A stretch of DNA of 64,000 nucleotides from Bordetella genomosp. 1 (GCF_002261335.1 NZ_NEVL01000004.1:682001-746000), one strand, 5' to 3'; positions 35,333-44,634 are shown, counted from the stretch's first letter. The notes: a model not told the origin generated them from the sequence alone. Program-made: numbers and translations.

Positions 35333-36307
35333 ATGACCCGCAAGCTCTTTCGCCGTGCCGCGCTCTGCGCCGCGTTCATCGGTACGCTGGCCTCGGCGCC
35401 GGCGTTCGCCGATTACCCCACCCGCCCCGTCACCGTCGTCGTCTCGTTCGCGCCTGGCGGCATGACCGACATCGTGGCCCGCATGCTGAGCGCCGAACTG
35501 GGCAAGAAGCTGGGCCAGACCTTCGTGGTCGAGAACCGTCCCGGCGCCGCCGGCCAGGTCGGCACCGAAATGGTGGCCCGCCAGAAGAACGACGGCTACA
35601 CGCTGCTGATCAGCGCCACCGGCCACGTCATCGGCCCCGCCGTCAACGACAAGGTCCACTACGACCCCATCAAGGACGTCGCCACCATCTCCATCCTGGC
35701 GCGCGCGCCGAACCTGCTGGTCGTCAACGCGGGCCTGCCCGTGCACGACATCAAGGAGTTCCTGGCCTGGGGCAAGCAGCAGAAAGGCGTGCCGTACGGG
35801 TCGGCGGGCTTCGGCGGCTCCACCCACCTGGGCGGCGAGTGGCTGAAGAAGATCACCGGCATCCCGATGGAGCACATCCCCTACAAGGGCGCCTCACCCG
35901 CCACCAACGCGGTGGTCTCGGGCGAATTGAAAGTCGCCGTGCAGGACTCGATGAGCGTCGCGGCGTTCATCAAGTCGGGTCAGTTGCGACCCATCGGCAC
36001 CGTCAGCGCCGAGCGCAGCAAGCTGTTCCCCAACCTGCCTACGTTCGCAGAGTCCGGCGTCAAGGGCCTGGACGTCTACACCTGGCTGGGGTTCTACGCC
36101 CCCGCCGGCACCGACCCGGCCATCATCGCCAAGCTCAACGCGGCCACCAACGAAATCATGAATTCGCCCGAGATGGTGGAGCGCCTGACGGCGCAGAACA
36201 GCGAGACCCTGGGCCGCATGACGCCGCAGCAGGCCGCTGACTTCGTGGCGCGAGAAACGGCCAAGTGGAAGAAGGTGGTGCAGACGACGGGCGTGAAGGT
36301 CAAGTGA
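35333..36307 (+). CDS. Bug/TctC-type solute receptor
   Basis: A 324-residue receptor starting MTRKLFRRAALCAAFIGTL at 35333 after the good site TGGAGACAGC; a long in-frame extension upstream is antisense shadow of the CaiB gene. Signal peptide ends AFAD. Bug motifs: YPTRPVTVVVSFAPGGMTD, VVENRPGAAGQVG, NDGYTL, and HIPYKGASPATNAVVSG. Nearest relative in the window is the module A receptor at 21580-22542. It is a single-gene transcript, followed by two strong terminators. Confidence 0.93.
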   Translation: MTRKLFRRAALCAAFIGTLASAPAFADYPTRPVTVVVSFAPGGMTDIVARMLSAELGKKLGQTFVVENRPGAAGQVGTEMVARQKNDGYTLLISATGHVIGPAVNDKVHYDPIKDVATISILARAPNLLVVNAGLPVHDIKEFLAWGKQQKGVPYGSAGFGGSTHLGGEWLKKITGIPMEHIPYKGASPATNAVVSGELKVAVQDSMSVAAFIKSGQLRPIGTVSAERSKLFPNLPTFAESGVKGLDVYTWLGFYAPAGTDPAIIAKLNAATNEIMNSPEMVERLTAQNSETLGRMTPQQAADFVARETAKWKKVVQTTGVKVK

Positions 36308-36315
36308 CCGCAAAG

Positions 36316-36340
36316 GCCCGGCGCGCAGCCGGGCTCTTTT
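36316..36340 (+). terminator. Rho-independent terminator of the Bug gene
   Basis: GCCCGGC and GCCGGGC form a 7-bp stem with 5-nt loop, followed by TCTTTT, starting 8 bp after the stop. Confidence 0.8.
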
Positions 36341-36354
36341 GGATCTCCTGAGAA

Positions 36355-36395
36355 AAAGCCGCCGGCGGGAGGCTAGACCTCCCGCCGGCGGCTTT
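36355..36395 (-). terminator. Strong hairpin terminator between convergent genes
   Basis: A perfect 18-bp inverted repeat (AAAGCCGCCGGCGGGAGG and its complement) around CTAGA. On the minus strand it is followed by TTCT after the TTT end, making a U-run suited to ending the FadJ-like operon; it can serve the plus strand too. Confidence 0.85.
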
Positions 36396-36408
36396 CCCAC
36401 ATGGGGCA

Positions 36409-38508
36409 TCAGAACGATTTCGCGCCTTGCTCGGCCAGCTTCAGCAGCAAGGGCGCGGGTGTCCAGTGTTCGCCGTGCTCGTGCTGCAGGGCCTGTATGC
36501 GAGCCAGCGTCTCTGAAATACCCAACGTCTGGGCATGGAACATGGGACCGCCCCGTGCGCCCGGAAACCCGTAGCCGTGCACGTAGACCACGTCCACGTC
36601 GGAGGCTCGCTGCACGATGCCCTCGTCGATGATGCGCGCGCCTTCGTTCACCAGCGCCAGCACGCAGCGCGACACGATCTCGTCGTCGGTGACGGACCGG
36701 CGCTCGATACCGGCCTCGCGCGCGCATTGCTCGATGAGGCCGTCGACGACCGGATCATGCAGCGGCTGCCGGCTGCCCGCCTCGTAGCGGTAGTAGCCGC
36801 CACCCGTCTTCTGCCCGAAACGCCCCTGCTCGCAGATGCGGTCGGCCACCTTCGAATAACGCAGATGCGCCGGCCGCGTGGGCGCCAGGCGCTTGCGGGT
36901 GGCCCAGTTGATGTCCATGCCCGCTAGGTCCGCCATGGCCAGGGGACCCATCGCCATGCCGAAGCGCGTCATCGCGTCGTCGATCTGCCGGACGGACGCG
37001 CCCTCTTCCAGCAGGAAGCCGGCTTCGCGCCAATAGCCCGTCAGCATGCGGTTGCCGACGAAGCCCTCGCACACGCGCACCAGCACCGGAATCTTGCCGA
37101 TCTTCTGCGCCATGGCCATGCAGGTGGCGATCGTGTCCGCGCCGGTGGCCTGGCCGCGCACCACCTCCAGCAGCTTCATCACATTGGCCGGGCTGAAGAA
37201 ATGCAGGCCGATCACGGCCTCGGGACGGCGGGTGACGGCGGCGATCTCGTCGATGTTCAGGCGCGACGTGTTGGTAGCCAGGATCGCGCCCGGCTTGCAG
37301 ACCTCGTCCAGTTGACGGAACACCGCCTGCTTGACGGCCATGTCCTCGAACACGGCCTCGATGGCCAGGTCCACGGTCTTCAGGTCGCCGACATCCAGGC
37401 TGGGCGCGATGCGCGCCAGCCTGGCCTCCACGCCCACTGCATCGAGCTTGCCCTTGGCGGCGGTGATCTCGTAGTTCTTGCGGATCAGCGCCAGCCCCCG
37501 GTCCAGCGCCGCCTGGTCGCGTTCGTACAGCACGACCTCGCAGCCCGCATTGGCGAACGCCATGGCGATGCCGCCGCCCATGGTGCCCGCGCCCAGGATG
37601 CCGACGCGCGCGATCTCGCCCGGCCTGGCGCCGCCGATCACCCGCGCGGCTTCCTTTTCGGCGAAGAACAGATGACGCAGCGCCTTGGACGTGTCTCCGG
37701 CGACCAGGGCATCGAAATGCCGGCGCTCTTCATCCAGGCCCGCCTGCAGGGGCAGGCGCGTCGCCGCCTCGACGCAATCGATGGCCGCGCGCTGCGCCAG
37801 GGCATTGCGGGCACGAGCGTTGACCTTGGCGCGCGCCTGCGCGAAGTCCACGTCGCCCCGCACCGCCCGCTGGCCGGCGACCGGGTGGCGGGCATGGGCG
37901 GCGCAGCGGATCGCATATCGCAGGGCGTTGCCCAACAGGTCGTCCTGCACCACCTCGTCGACCAGGCCGGCCTGCCGGGCACGGCCCGCGTCGATGGGCT
38001 TGCCCGACTGGATCATCTCCAGCGCACGCGCCACGTCCATCACGCGTGGCAAACGCTGCGTGCCGCCTCCGCCAGGCACCAATCCGAGGTTGACCTCGGG
38101 CAGCCCCAGGCGGGCGCCGTCCAGCGCCAGCCGGTAATGGCAGCCCAGCGCCAGCTCCAGGCCGCCGCCCAGGGCAAAGCCCTGGATGGCCGCCACGACG
38201 GGCTTGTCCGATGCCTCGATGGCGGCGATCACGTCCCGCAGCATGGGGCGGGCCGTTGCCGCGGGCGTGTTGAACTGGCGGATGTCGGCGCCGCCGCAAA
38301 AGGCCCTGCCTTCGCCGATGACGACCACGGCCACGATGGCCGCGTCCGCCTGCGCGCGCGCCAGGCCCTCGTACAGGCCCGCCCGCACCGTATCGCCCAG
38401 CCCGTTGACGGGCGGGTTGTCCAGGAACAGGACGGCAACGGCATTGTGCGTCTCGTAGCGTACGGTGGTCGACAGCATGGTCGACCGGCGTTCAGTGCTG
38501 TCGGTCAT
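36409..38508 (-). CDS. FadJ/FadB-like enoyl-CoA hydratase / 3-hydroxyacyl-CoA dehydrogenase fusion
   Basis: A 699-residue bifunctional beta-oxidation enzyme. The N-terminal crotonase domain (about 15-190) has FCGGADI, E118 in GGGLELALG and E138 in GLPEVNLG. The NAD-binding domain begins at GILGAGTMGGGIAMA (303-317), and two 3-hydroxyacyl-CoA dehydrogenase C-terminal domains follow (VGNRMLTGYWREA, GYGFPGARGGPM). The start at 38508 overlaps the previous stop as ATGA; an in-frame ATG at 38478 is an alternative. It ends the module B operon and takes the place of the MaoC/SDR step of module A. Confidence 0.93.
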   Translation of the reverse strand: MTDSTERRSTMLSTTVRYETHNAVAVLFLDNPPVNGLGDTVRAGLYEGLARAQADAAIVAVVVIGEGRAFCGGADIRQFNTPAATARPMLRDVIAAIEASDKPVVAAIQGFALGGGLELALGCHYRLALDGARLGLPEVNLGLVPGGGGTQRLPRVMDVARALEMIQSGKPIDAGRARQAGLVDEVVQDDLLGNALRYAIRCAAHARHPVAGQRAVRGDVDFAQARAKVNARARNALAQRAAIDCVEAATRLPLQAGLDEERRHFDALVAGDTSKALRHLFFAEKEAARVIGGARPGEIARVGILGAGTMGGGIAMAFANAGCEVVLYERDQAALDRGLALIRKNYEITAAKGKLDAVGVEARLARIAPSLDVGDLKTVDLAIEAVFEDMAVKQAVFRQLDEVCKPGAILATNTSRLNIDEIAAVTRRPEAVIGLHFFSPANVMKLLEVVRGQATGADTIATCMAMAQKIGKIPVLVRVCEGFVGNRMLTGYWREAGFLLEEGASVRQIDDAMTRFGMAMGPLAMADLAGMDINWATRKRLAPTRPAHLRYSKVADRICEQGRFGQKTGGGYYRYEAGSRQPLHDPVVDGLIEQCAREAGIERRSVTDDEIVSRCVLALVNEGARIIDEGIVQRASDVDVVYVHGYGFPGARGGPMFHAQTLGISETLARIQALQHEHGEHWTPAPLLLKLAEQGAKSF

Positions 38509-39641
38509 GGAAGATCCTGCAAAGTTGCCGCCGGCGCCAGGCGCTGGTAGCGGTTGAGATGATGGTGCGCATCGCCCAGCGTGTAGTCGATCGCCATCAG
38601 GCGCTTCACGTGGCGGCCGACGCCAAGTTCCTGCGTCATGCCCATGCCGCCATGCAGATGGATGCTCTGCTGCCCGATATGGCGGCCAGCCTGGCCGCAC
38701 TTGTACTTGGCCGCCGAGGCCAGCCGGGCGCACGACGGATCGCCGGCCTGGGCTGCCGATGCCGCCCGCCACATCAGCGAGCGCGACTGTTCCAGCAACA
38801 GCAGCATGTCGACCAGCCGATGCTGCAAGGCCTGGAACGCGATCAGGGGCTTGCCGAACTGTTTGCGGGTTTCCAGATAACCGCGTGTGCTGTCCAACAG
38901 GGCCTGCATCGATCCCACGGCTTCGGCGCACAGGCCGATGCGTGCCAGGTCCGCCGCATGCGCCAGCGCCTGTCCCGCCAGGCCCAGGCACGCATCGGCC
39001 GGCACCTGGCAGCCGGAGAAGCGCAGATCCGCGTAACTGCGCCCGTCCAGCCCGGCCTGTCCGCGCCGGGCGAGTCCTTGCGCCGCGCCATCCACCAGGA
39101 AGACCGCCACGCCGTCATCGGTACGGGCGGTCACCAGCAGATGCGCCGCGCCGGCGCCATGGGCAATCCGGCACTTCGCGCCGTCCAGCACCCAGCCATC
39201 GCCGTCGCGCCGGGCCAGGGTCCGCACATCGTCCAGCGAGGCGTCGGAATGCGCTTCGGTATGCGCCAGAACGGGTGCCGCGCGGCCTTCGGCCAGCGCC
39301 GCCAGCAAGGCCTGGGCACGATCTGCCGCAGGCAACAGGGCCAGCAGCTGGCCGCACAGCAGCGCACTGATGTCGTACGGCTCGGTCACCTGGGCATATC
39401 CGAGCCGCTGCATCACCACGCAGACGTCGGTCAGCCCTGCCCCCATGCCGCCCGCCGATTCCGGCAGGCCCAACCCGATCAGGCCCATGCCGGCGAACGC
39501 CTGCCAATGCGCCGAATCGACCGGATCGGCCGTGGGGTCGCAGGCGCCACGCGGCTGGCCCACGGCCGGATACTCCTGCGACACGTAGCGCGCCACCGCG
39601 TCATCCAGCAGGCGCTGGTCTTCGGTCAGGTCTCTTTGCAC
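38505..39641 (-). CDS. Acyl-CoA dehydrogenase, second-subunit type
   Basis: A 378-residue acyl-CoA dehydrogenase homologue. The C-terminal domain has TRKQFGKPLIAFQALQHRL and LHGGMGMTQELGVGRHVKR. It lacks the GGTDEVQ motif found in its neighbour, so the two probably form a heteromer, as the pair at 27216-29340 may do. It lies 2 bp after its partner and overlaps the FadJ-like gene. Confidence 0.92.
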   Translation of the reverse strand: MQRDLTEDQRLLDDAVARYVSQEYPAVGQPRGACDPTADPVDSAHWQAFAGMGLIGLGLPESAGGMGAGLTDVCVVMQRLGYAQVTEPYDISALLCGQLLALLPAADRAQALLAALAEGRAAPVLAHTEAHSDASLDDVRTLARRDGDGWVLDGAKCRIAHGAGAAHLLVTARTDDGVAVFLVDGAAQGLARRGQAGLDGRSYADLRFSGCQVPADACLGLAGQALAHAADLARIGLCAEAVGSMQALLDSTRGYLETRKQFGKPLIAFQALQHRLVDMLLLLEQSRSLMWRAASAAQAGDPSCARLASAAKYKCGQAGRHIGQQSIHLHGGMGMTQELGVGRHVKRLMAIDYTLGDAHHHLNRYQRLAPAATLQDLP

Positions 39642-39643
39642 GG

Positions 39644-40831
39644 TTATGCCTCCAGGCCCGACTTGGCGATGATGTTCTTCTGCACTTCGTCCGTGCCACC
39701 ATAGATCGATATCTTGCGCAGGTTCAGATAGAACCCCGGTATGGCCTGCAAGGCCTCTTCCAGCGTGGGTTCACCGTCCATGTATGTGCGCTCCAGCGCC
39801 GCGGAACAATAGGCCAGTCCGTGCATGCCGGCCATGTCGGCCTGCATCCGCGAAATCGCCTGCGCCAGGTTGGACCCCATCAGCTTCAACATCGACGCCT
39901 CGGCGCCGTGCCCTGCGCCGCGCTGCGTCCGCGCGATCAGCCGCAGGTTGGTCTGCTCCAGCGCCAGCGTGTCGATCTCGAGTTCCGCCAGCCGGCTGGC
40001 ATGCAGCGGATCGTCGGCCAGCGGCCTTCCATCGACCAGGCGCTCGGTGGCATAACGGCGCAAATGGGCAAGCTCGCGCTTGGCCCGCCCCACCCGCGCG
40101 GCGCCGAAGCGCTCGTGCGACAGCAGATACTTCGCGTATGTCCAGCCCTGGTTCAACTCGCCGATCCAGTGCGAGCGCGGCACGGCCACCTCGTCCAGGA
40201 ACACCTCGTTGATCTCGTGGCCGCCATCCAGCGTCTCGATCGGCCGCACCGACACGCCGGGACCGCGCATGTCCACCAGCACGAACGAGATGCCCTCCTG
40301 CGGCTTGGCCCCCGGGTCGGTACGCACCAGGCAGAACATCATGTCCGCATACTGCGCATACGTGGTCCAGGTCTTCTGGCCATTGACGACCAGCACGTCG
40401 CTCTCCTGCCTGGCGGACGTCTTCAAGGACGCCAGGTCCGATCCCGATCCCGGCTCGGAATAGCCCTGGCACCACCAGTCCTCGCCGCTGAGGATACGCG
40501 GCAGGAAATGCCGCTTCTGCCAATCGGAACCATAGGCCATGATCACCGGGCCGACCATGCGCAACCCGAAGGGCACGGTCTCGGGCGCGCCGGCCAGCGC
40601 GCTCTCTTCGTCGAAGACATCGCGTTGCTCGATGCTCCACGCCACGCCGCCGTGCTCCGCCGGCCAGCTGGGCGCCACCCAGCCCTGCTCGCGCAGGATG
40701 TGATGCCAGCGCAGCAGGTCCTGCTTGTCCAGGCGCTGGTGATCCATCACCTTGCGACGCAGGTCCGCGGGCAGGCGCTCGTGGAGGAAATCCCGCACGT
40801 CCTGACGGAACGCAGCCAGATCAACCGCCAT
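39644..40831 (-). CDS. Acyl-CoA dehydrogenase, subunit with full C-terminal motif
   Basis: A 395-residue acyl-CoA dehydrogenase with WWCQGYSEPGSGSDLASLKT, the WTTYAQYADMMFCLVRTD segment and C-terminal IYGGTDEVQKNIIAKSGL. It overlaps CoA-transferase subunit B by 11 bp. It is the module B counterpart of 27216-28391, expected to dehydrogenate the activated acid and pass electrons to ETF. Confidence 0.93.
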   Translation of the reverse strand: MAVDLAAFRQDVRDFLHERLPADLRRKVMDHQRLDKQDLLRWHHILREQGWVAPSWPAEHGGVAWSIEQRDVFDEESALAGAPETVPFGLRMVGPVIMAYGSDWQKRHFLPRILSGEDWWCQGYSEPGSGSDLASLKTSARQESDVLVVNGQKTWTTYAQYADMMFCLVRTDPGAKPQEGISFVLVDMRGPGVSVRPIETLDGGHEINEVFLDEVAVPRSHWIGELNQGWTYAKYLLSHERFGAARVGRAKRELAHLRRYATERLVDGRPLADDPLHASRLAELEIDTLALEQTNLRLIARTQRGAGHGAEASMLKLMGSNLAQAISRMQADMAGMHGLAYCSAALERTYMDGEPTLEEALQAIPGFYLNLRKISIYGGTDEVQKNIIAKSGLEA

Positions 40832-41483
40832 CGCCCACCTCCAGCGCGAATTGCAACGGCGCCTCGGTAGCGTCCTGCAAGGCCTGGCGCGTCAGGCCGG
40901 GCGCCATGCCACGCACGACGAAGCCCTCGGGCGTCACGTCCAGCGTCGCCAGGTCGGTGTAGACACGGTCGACGCAGGCCGCGCCGGTCAGCGGCAGGTC
41001 GCACACGCGCTTCAGGCGCGGACGGCCATCGCGCGAGGTGTGCTCCATCAGTACGTGCACACGCTTGGCGCCCACCGCCAGATCCATCGCGCCGCCCACC
41101 GCGGCGGCCAGGCGCGTATCGCCCAGCGACCAGTTGGCCAGGTCGCCGCGCTCCGACACCTGGTAGGCGCCCAGGATGCAGTAATCCAGATGCCCGCCCC
41201 GCATCATCGCGAACGAGTCCGCGTGATGGAAGAAGCTGCCGCCCACCGCCAGCGCCACGCTGGTCTTGCTGGCGTTGGTCAGGTCGGGGTCGACGGGGTC
41301 ATCCGCCGTGCGGGCGCGCATACCGAGGATGCCGTTCTCGCTGTGCACCGTGATGCCATCCTCGGGCCGCCAGTGATCCAGCGCCATCACCGGCATGCCG
41401 ATACCCAGGTTGACGTAGGAACCTGCGGGAATGTCCCGCGCGGCGCGGCGCGCCATTTCGTTTCGTGTGAACCGTTCGATCAT
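40821..41483 (-). CDS. 3-oxoacid-type CoA-transferase subunit B
   Basis: A 220-residue beta subunit starting MIERFTRNEMARRAARD at 41483, overlapping the subunit A stop as ATGA. Motifs: NLGIGMP (25-31) and SENGILG with catalytic E49. An in-frame extension upstream to 42014 reads through subunit A and is not coding. Confidence 0.93.
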   Translation of the reverse strand: MIERFTRNEMARRAARDIPAGSYVNLGIGMPVMALDHWRPEDGITVHSENGILGMRARTADDPVDPDLTNASKTSVALAVGGSFFHHADSFAMMRGGHLDYCILGAYQVSERGDLANWSLGDTRLAAAVGGAMDLAVGAKRVHVLMEHTSRDGRPRLKRVCDLPLTGAACVDRVYTDLATLDVTPEGFVVRGMAPGLTRQALQDATEAPLQFALEVGDGG

Positions 41484-42163
41484 GATTGCGCTCCATACCA
41501 GGCATCGGGCACCTGCACCACGCGCTGCACAAAAATGCCCGGCGTGACGATGTGCTCCGGGTCCAGCTTGCCCGCCTGTCCGACGGTATGCACCTGCACG
41601 ATGGCCGTGCGGCCCGCCATGCACATCAGGGGACCGAAGTTGCGGCCCGCCTTGCGATACATCACGTTGCCCAGCGGGTCCGCCCGATAGGCCTTCACCA
41701 GCGCATAATCCGCGCGCAACGGTTTCTCGAACACATGGCCCACGCCGTCGATCATGCGCGTCTCCTTGCCTTCGGCCAGCAGCGTGCCGTAGCCCGTGGG
41801 CGTGAAGAAGCCACCCAGTCCGGCGCCGGCGGCCCTCAACCGTTCTGCCAAGGTGCCCTGCGGCACGCACTCGTACTGGATGCGCCCCTCGGCGAAGGCA
41901 GACTCGAAGGCCTGCGACTCGGCTCCACGCGGATACGATGCGATCAGCTTGCGTACCCGTCCCAGCCGGATCATGCGGGCCAGGCCCGCGTCGCCGGTGC
42001 CGCTGTTGTTGCACACCACCGTCAGGTCGCGCGCGCCCTGCTCCACCAGGGCATCGATCAATTCGACCGGCTGCCCGGCCAGGCCGAAACCGCTGATCAA
42101 CACGGTCGCGCCATCGGGCACGTCCGCCAGCGCCCGTGCGGGCGACTCCACTATCTTGTCCAT
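41480..42163 (-). CDS. 3-oxoacid-type CoA-transferase subunit A
   Basis: A 227-residue alpha subunit starting MDKIVESPARALADVPDG at 42163, 7 bp after the thiolase-like gene. Motifs: ISGFGLAGQP, NNSGTGD and PTGYGTLLAEG. Pairs with 40821-41483. The order A-B is followed by the two dehydrogenases, as in module A. Confidence 0.93.
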   Translation of the reverse strand: MDKIVESPARALADVPDGATVLISGFGLAGQPVELIDALVEQGARDLTVVCNNSGTGDAGLARMIRLGRVRKLIASYPRGAESQAFESAFAEGRIQYECVPQGTLAERLRAAGAGLGGFFTPTGYGTLLAEGKETRMIDGVGHVFEKPLRADYALVKAYRADPLGNVMYRKAGRNFGPLMCMAGRTAIVQVHTVGQAGKLDPEHIVTPGIFVQRVVQVPDAWYGAQS

Positions 42164-42170
42164 GTCCGCC

Positions 42171-43334
42171 TCACACGCTATGCGAAAGAATGGCTGTCGC
42201 CTGGCTGGACAGCACGCCGCCATTGCCATGCACCAGCGCGACGTCGGCACGCTCCACCTGCCGCTCGCCGGCCTCCCGGCGCAATTGCGCCACCGCCTCG
42301 ATCACCAGGAAGATGCTGTACATGCCCGGATGGCCAAACGACAGGCCGCCACCGTTGGTGTTCATGGGAAAATCGCCGCCGGGCGCGATACGGCCGCCAC
42401 TGACGAACGCGCCGCCCTCGCCCTTGGCGCAAAAGCCCAGGTCTTCCAAGAACAGGATCGGGTTGATGGTGAAGGCGTCGTACAGCTGCACTAGGTCGAC
42501 GTCCGAGGGGCCCAGCCCCGCCTCGGCGAACGCGTCCCGGCCCGAGTCCACGGCAGGGGTCACCGTCAGGTCTGGCATGCACGAGATCTGTCGGTGCCAA
42601 TGCGCGTGCCCCGATCCCAGCACGTAGATCGGCCGCTCGTGCAGGCCGCGGGCCCGGTCCGCGCGCGTGGCCACGTAGGCGCCGGCGCCGTCCGTCACCA
42701 GGCAGCAATCGCGCACGCTCAGAGGGTCGGACACGAGCGGAGAAGCCAGCACGTCCTCAACCGTCAGCGGTTTGCGCGAGAAGGCCTGCGGATTTAGCTG
42801 CGCCCACCGCCGGGCGGCCACCGCCACCTCGGCCAGTTGCCGACGCGTGGTGCCGTACTGGTACATGTGCCGCGATGCGGCCAGCGCATAACTGGAAACG
42901 GGATTGAAGGGCTTGTACGGATGCTCGTAGGGCTGGGGATCCAGTGCGGCGCGCATCTGGTTGATCTGGCTGCTGCTGGGCACGCTGCGCGGGTTGGCGC
43001 CGTAGCAAACGAGCACGTTCTCGCACAGCCCGGCGTCGATGGCCATCGCGGCGACCTTCAGGTCGGCGATGAACGACGAACCGCCGAACATGGTGCTATC
43101 CGAGAACGATGGCCGGATACCCAAGTACTCGGCCATGCGCATGACCCACCACGGCGACGTCAGGCTGGACGTAATGATGCCGTCGATCTGTGCCATCTTC
43201 AGTCCGCTGGCGGCCACCGCGTGGTGCGCCGCCTGCGCGATGATCTCCTGCTCGGTGCGGCCGCCGCAATCGCCCAATCCCGCCATGCCGGTACCCAGCA
43301 CAGCGATCGCGCCTCGATAGCTCTTCCTGGTCAT
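42171..43334 (-). CDS. SCP2/Ltp2-type thiolase-like protein lacking the nucleophilic cysteine
   Basis: A 387-residue paralogue of 22906-24072. The position of the thiolase nucleophile reads FGGSSFIADL (83-92), again without cysteine, while NTNGGGLSFGHPG near the C-terminus is kept. It overlaps the DUF35 gene by 4 bp. The combined evidence favours a C-C bond cleaving aldolase or a related acyl-CoA enzyme over a thiolase. Confidence 0.88.
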   Translation of the reverse strand: MTRKSYRGAIAVLGTGMAGLGDCGGRTEQEIIAQAAHHAVAASGLKMAQIDGIITSSLTSPWWVMRMAEYLGIRPSFSDSTMFGGSSFIADLKVAAMAIDAGLCENVLVCYGANPRSVPSSSQINQMRAALDPQPYEHPYKPFNPVSSYALAASRHMYQYGTTRRQLAEVAVAARRWAQLNPQAFSRKPLTVEDVLASPLVSDPLSVRDCCLVTDGAGAYVATRADRARGLHERPIYVLGSGHAHWHRQISCMPDLTVTPAVDSGRDAFAEAGLGPSDVDLVQLYDAFTINPILFLEDLGFCAKGEGGAFVSGGRIAPGGDFPMNTNGGGLSFGHPGMYSIFLVIEAVAQLRREAGERQVERADVALVHGNGGVLSSQATAILSHSV

Positions 43335-43717
43335 GGCGCCTCCGTCGCTGAGAACACCAGCAGCGGCTGGCCATCCTGGCGCGCCACGCGGGCACGCACG
43401 CGCAGCCCGATGGCAACGCGCTCGCTGTCCGTATCGACGACGGTGCTCATCAGGCGAGGGCCCTCGTCCAGATCAACCAAGCAGACATTGTGTGAGCCGT
43501 TCTTGCCGCGCACCGTCGTGGTGGCGTAGACCGTGCCCTGGCCGCTGGGCGATACCCATCGTAGGCTGTCGGCGCCGCAATGTGGGCAGATCACACGGGG
43601 AAAGAAATGGTGCCGGTTGCAGGCCTGGCATAGGGGGATCATGAACTGGCCGTCAGCCAGGAACTCAAAGTATTCGCGATCGGCGCTGCCGGCCGCTTCA
43701 CTGCTGGTATGCGACAT
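43331..43717 (-). CDS. DUF35 zinc-ribbon/OB-fold protein, thiolase partner
   Basis: A 128-residue protein with zinc-ribbon cysteines C30, C33, C44 and C47 and a C-terminal OB-fold. The start at 43717 (MSHTSSEAAG) has GGGA 6 bp upstream and gives a length close to the module A paralogue. The frame stays open upstream to 43918, with no similarity to the family, so the longer form is judged unlikely. First gene of the seven-gene module B minus-strand operon. Confidence 0.85.
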   Translation of the reverse strand: MSHTSSEAAGSADREYFEFLADGQFMIPLCQACNRHHFFPRVICPHCGADSLRWVSPSGQGTVYATTTVRGKNGSHNVCLVDLDEGPRLMSTVVDTDSERVAIGLRVRARVARQDGQPLLVFSATEAP

Positions 43718-44189
43718 GCGTTCCCACGCTGCCCGATGGGCAGCAGTCTCCGGTTCAAGGTATGCCCGCCGCGCAAGAGGCCGGCGAAGATTGGCGAACC
43801 ATTCTAGGATTGGCGGCCTCGCACGACCATCCGAAAGATTCGAAGTCGCCATTGGTGAGATTCGAATCGAGGCCAGGCCCAGAGGAAAAGCAGTGAACTC
43901 ATGTCCTGCGAGGTTCATGCGCCGCGTAATGCAATTGGCGCTTTCGAAACCGCACGCGAGCGCTGATGTCGCCTCTCACGGTCGATCAGTCCCGGTTACG
44001 GGCGGGACGTCCATAAATTCCACCTCGCCGGGACGGCACGCAATATCCCTACAGCACGTTCTTCATCAACGTGCTCGACGCCCTCATCATCGGCATCACC
44101 TTCGTGATTCCGGGATTGAAGACCTCGCTACCGCAGTCGGCCCTCCTGTTCGGTGCGGCGTCGCGGCGTTGTGCGGGCGCGGACAAGTG

Positions 44190-44400
44190 CGCGTAGCGAT
44201 CGGCTCAAGAACTTTACCCGGTTTGATGTGCACACGTGCCAACTTCAGAATTTCCTTCCCAAGCTGGACATTGGCAGATCGCGAAATCACGCATTAGACA
44301 CGCGAGTCGATCCTTGTTTCGATCTCCCGGAACGCAACGCCCTTGATGCCGATATGCAGCAGAAAATCCGGCACGATCGCGACGCCCATGTCGCCTTAGC
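44190..44400 (-). pseudogene. Relic of the C-terminal end of a LysR regulator
   Basis: On the minus strand this piece closely matches the last 65 or so codons of the LysR gene at 59984-60913: MGVAIVPDFLLHIGIKGVAF then, after a TAA stop (44294-44296) in place of CAG, CVISRSANVQLGKEILKL and ARVHIKPGKVLEPIAT. Similarity stops abruptly at both ends. It is a dead fragment from a second copy of that gene. Confidence 0.85.
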
Positions 44401-44616
44401 GCCATACCGGAAGGCGTTAGAGATTGGCGCCCACGACTCCGACGCAGGCGTGGCTCAGCAGCGTCAACGGCGCCGGACGGCTACGCCTATCACTCGACAA
44501 CAGAGTCTATAGCCCGAGCCTTCCAGTGAACTCGAACTCATACTGGTCGAAACGTCTAACGCGACACCGGTCAAGCGTTCAATGCGGCTCCCTACGCCGG
44601 TCCAGTCAGCCGGGTC

Positions 44617-44634
44617 TCAATATTCACATATTGA
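44617..44634. promoter_or_regulatory. AT-rich dyad upstream of the Bug-monooxygenase operon
   Basis: TCAATAT-TCAC-ATATTGA is a perfect 7-bp inverted repeat with 4-nt spacer, about 140 bp before the first ATG of the operon. It may be an operator for the IclR regulator at the operon end or for a LysR protein. Confidence 0.45.

Noticed and set aside
44040-44110. A fluoride-channel (CrcB-like) or other membrane gene fragment
   Set aside because: A single membrane-like segment of about 20 residues is too little to name a family; noted only within the intergenic description.
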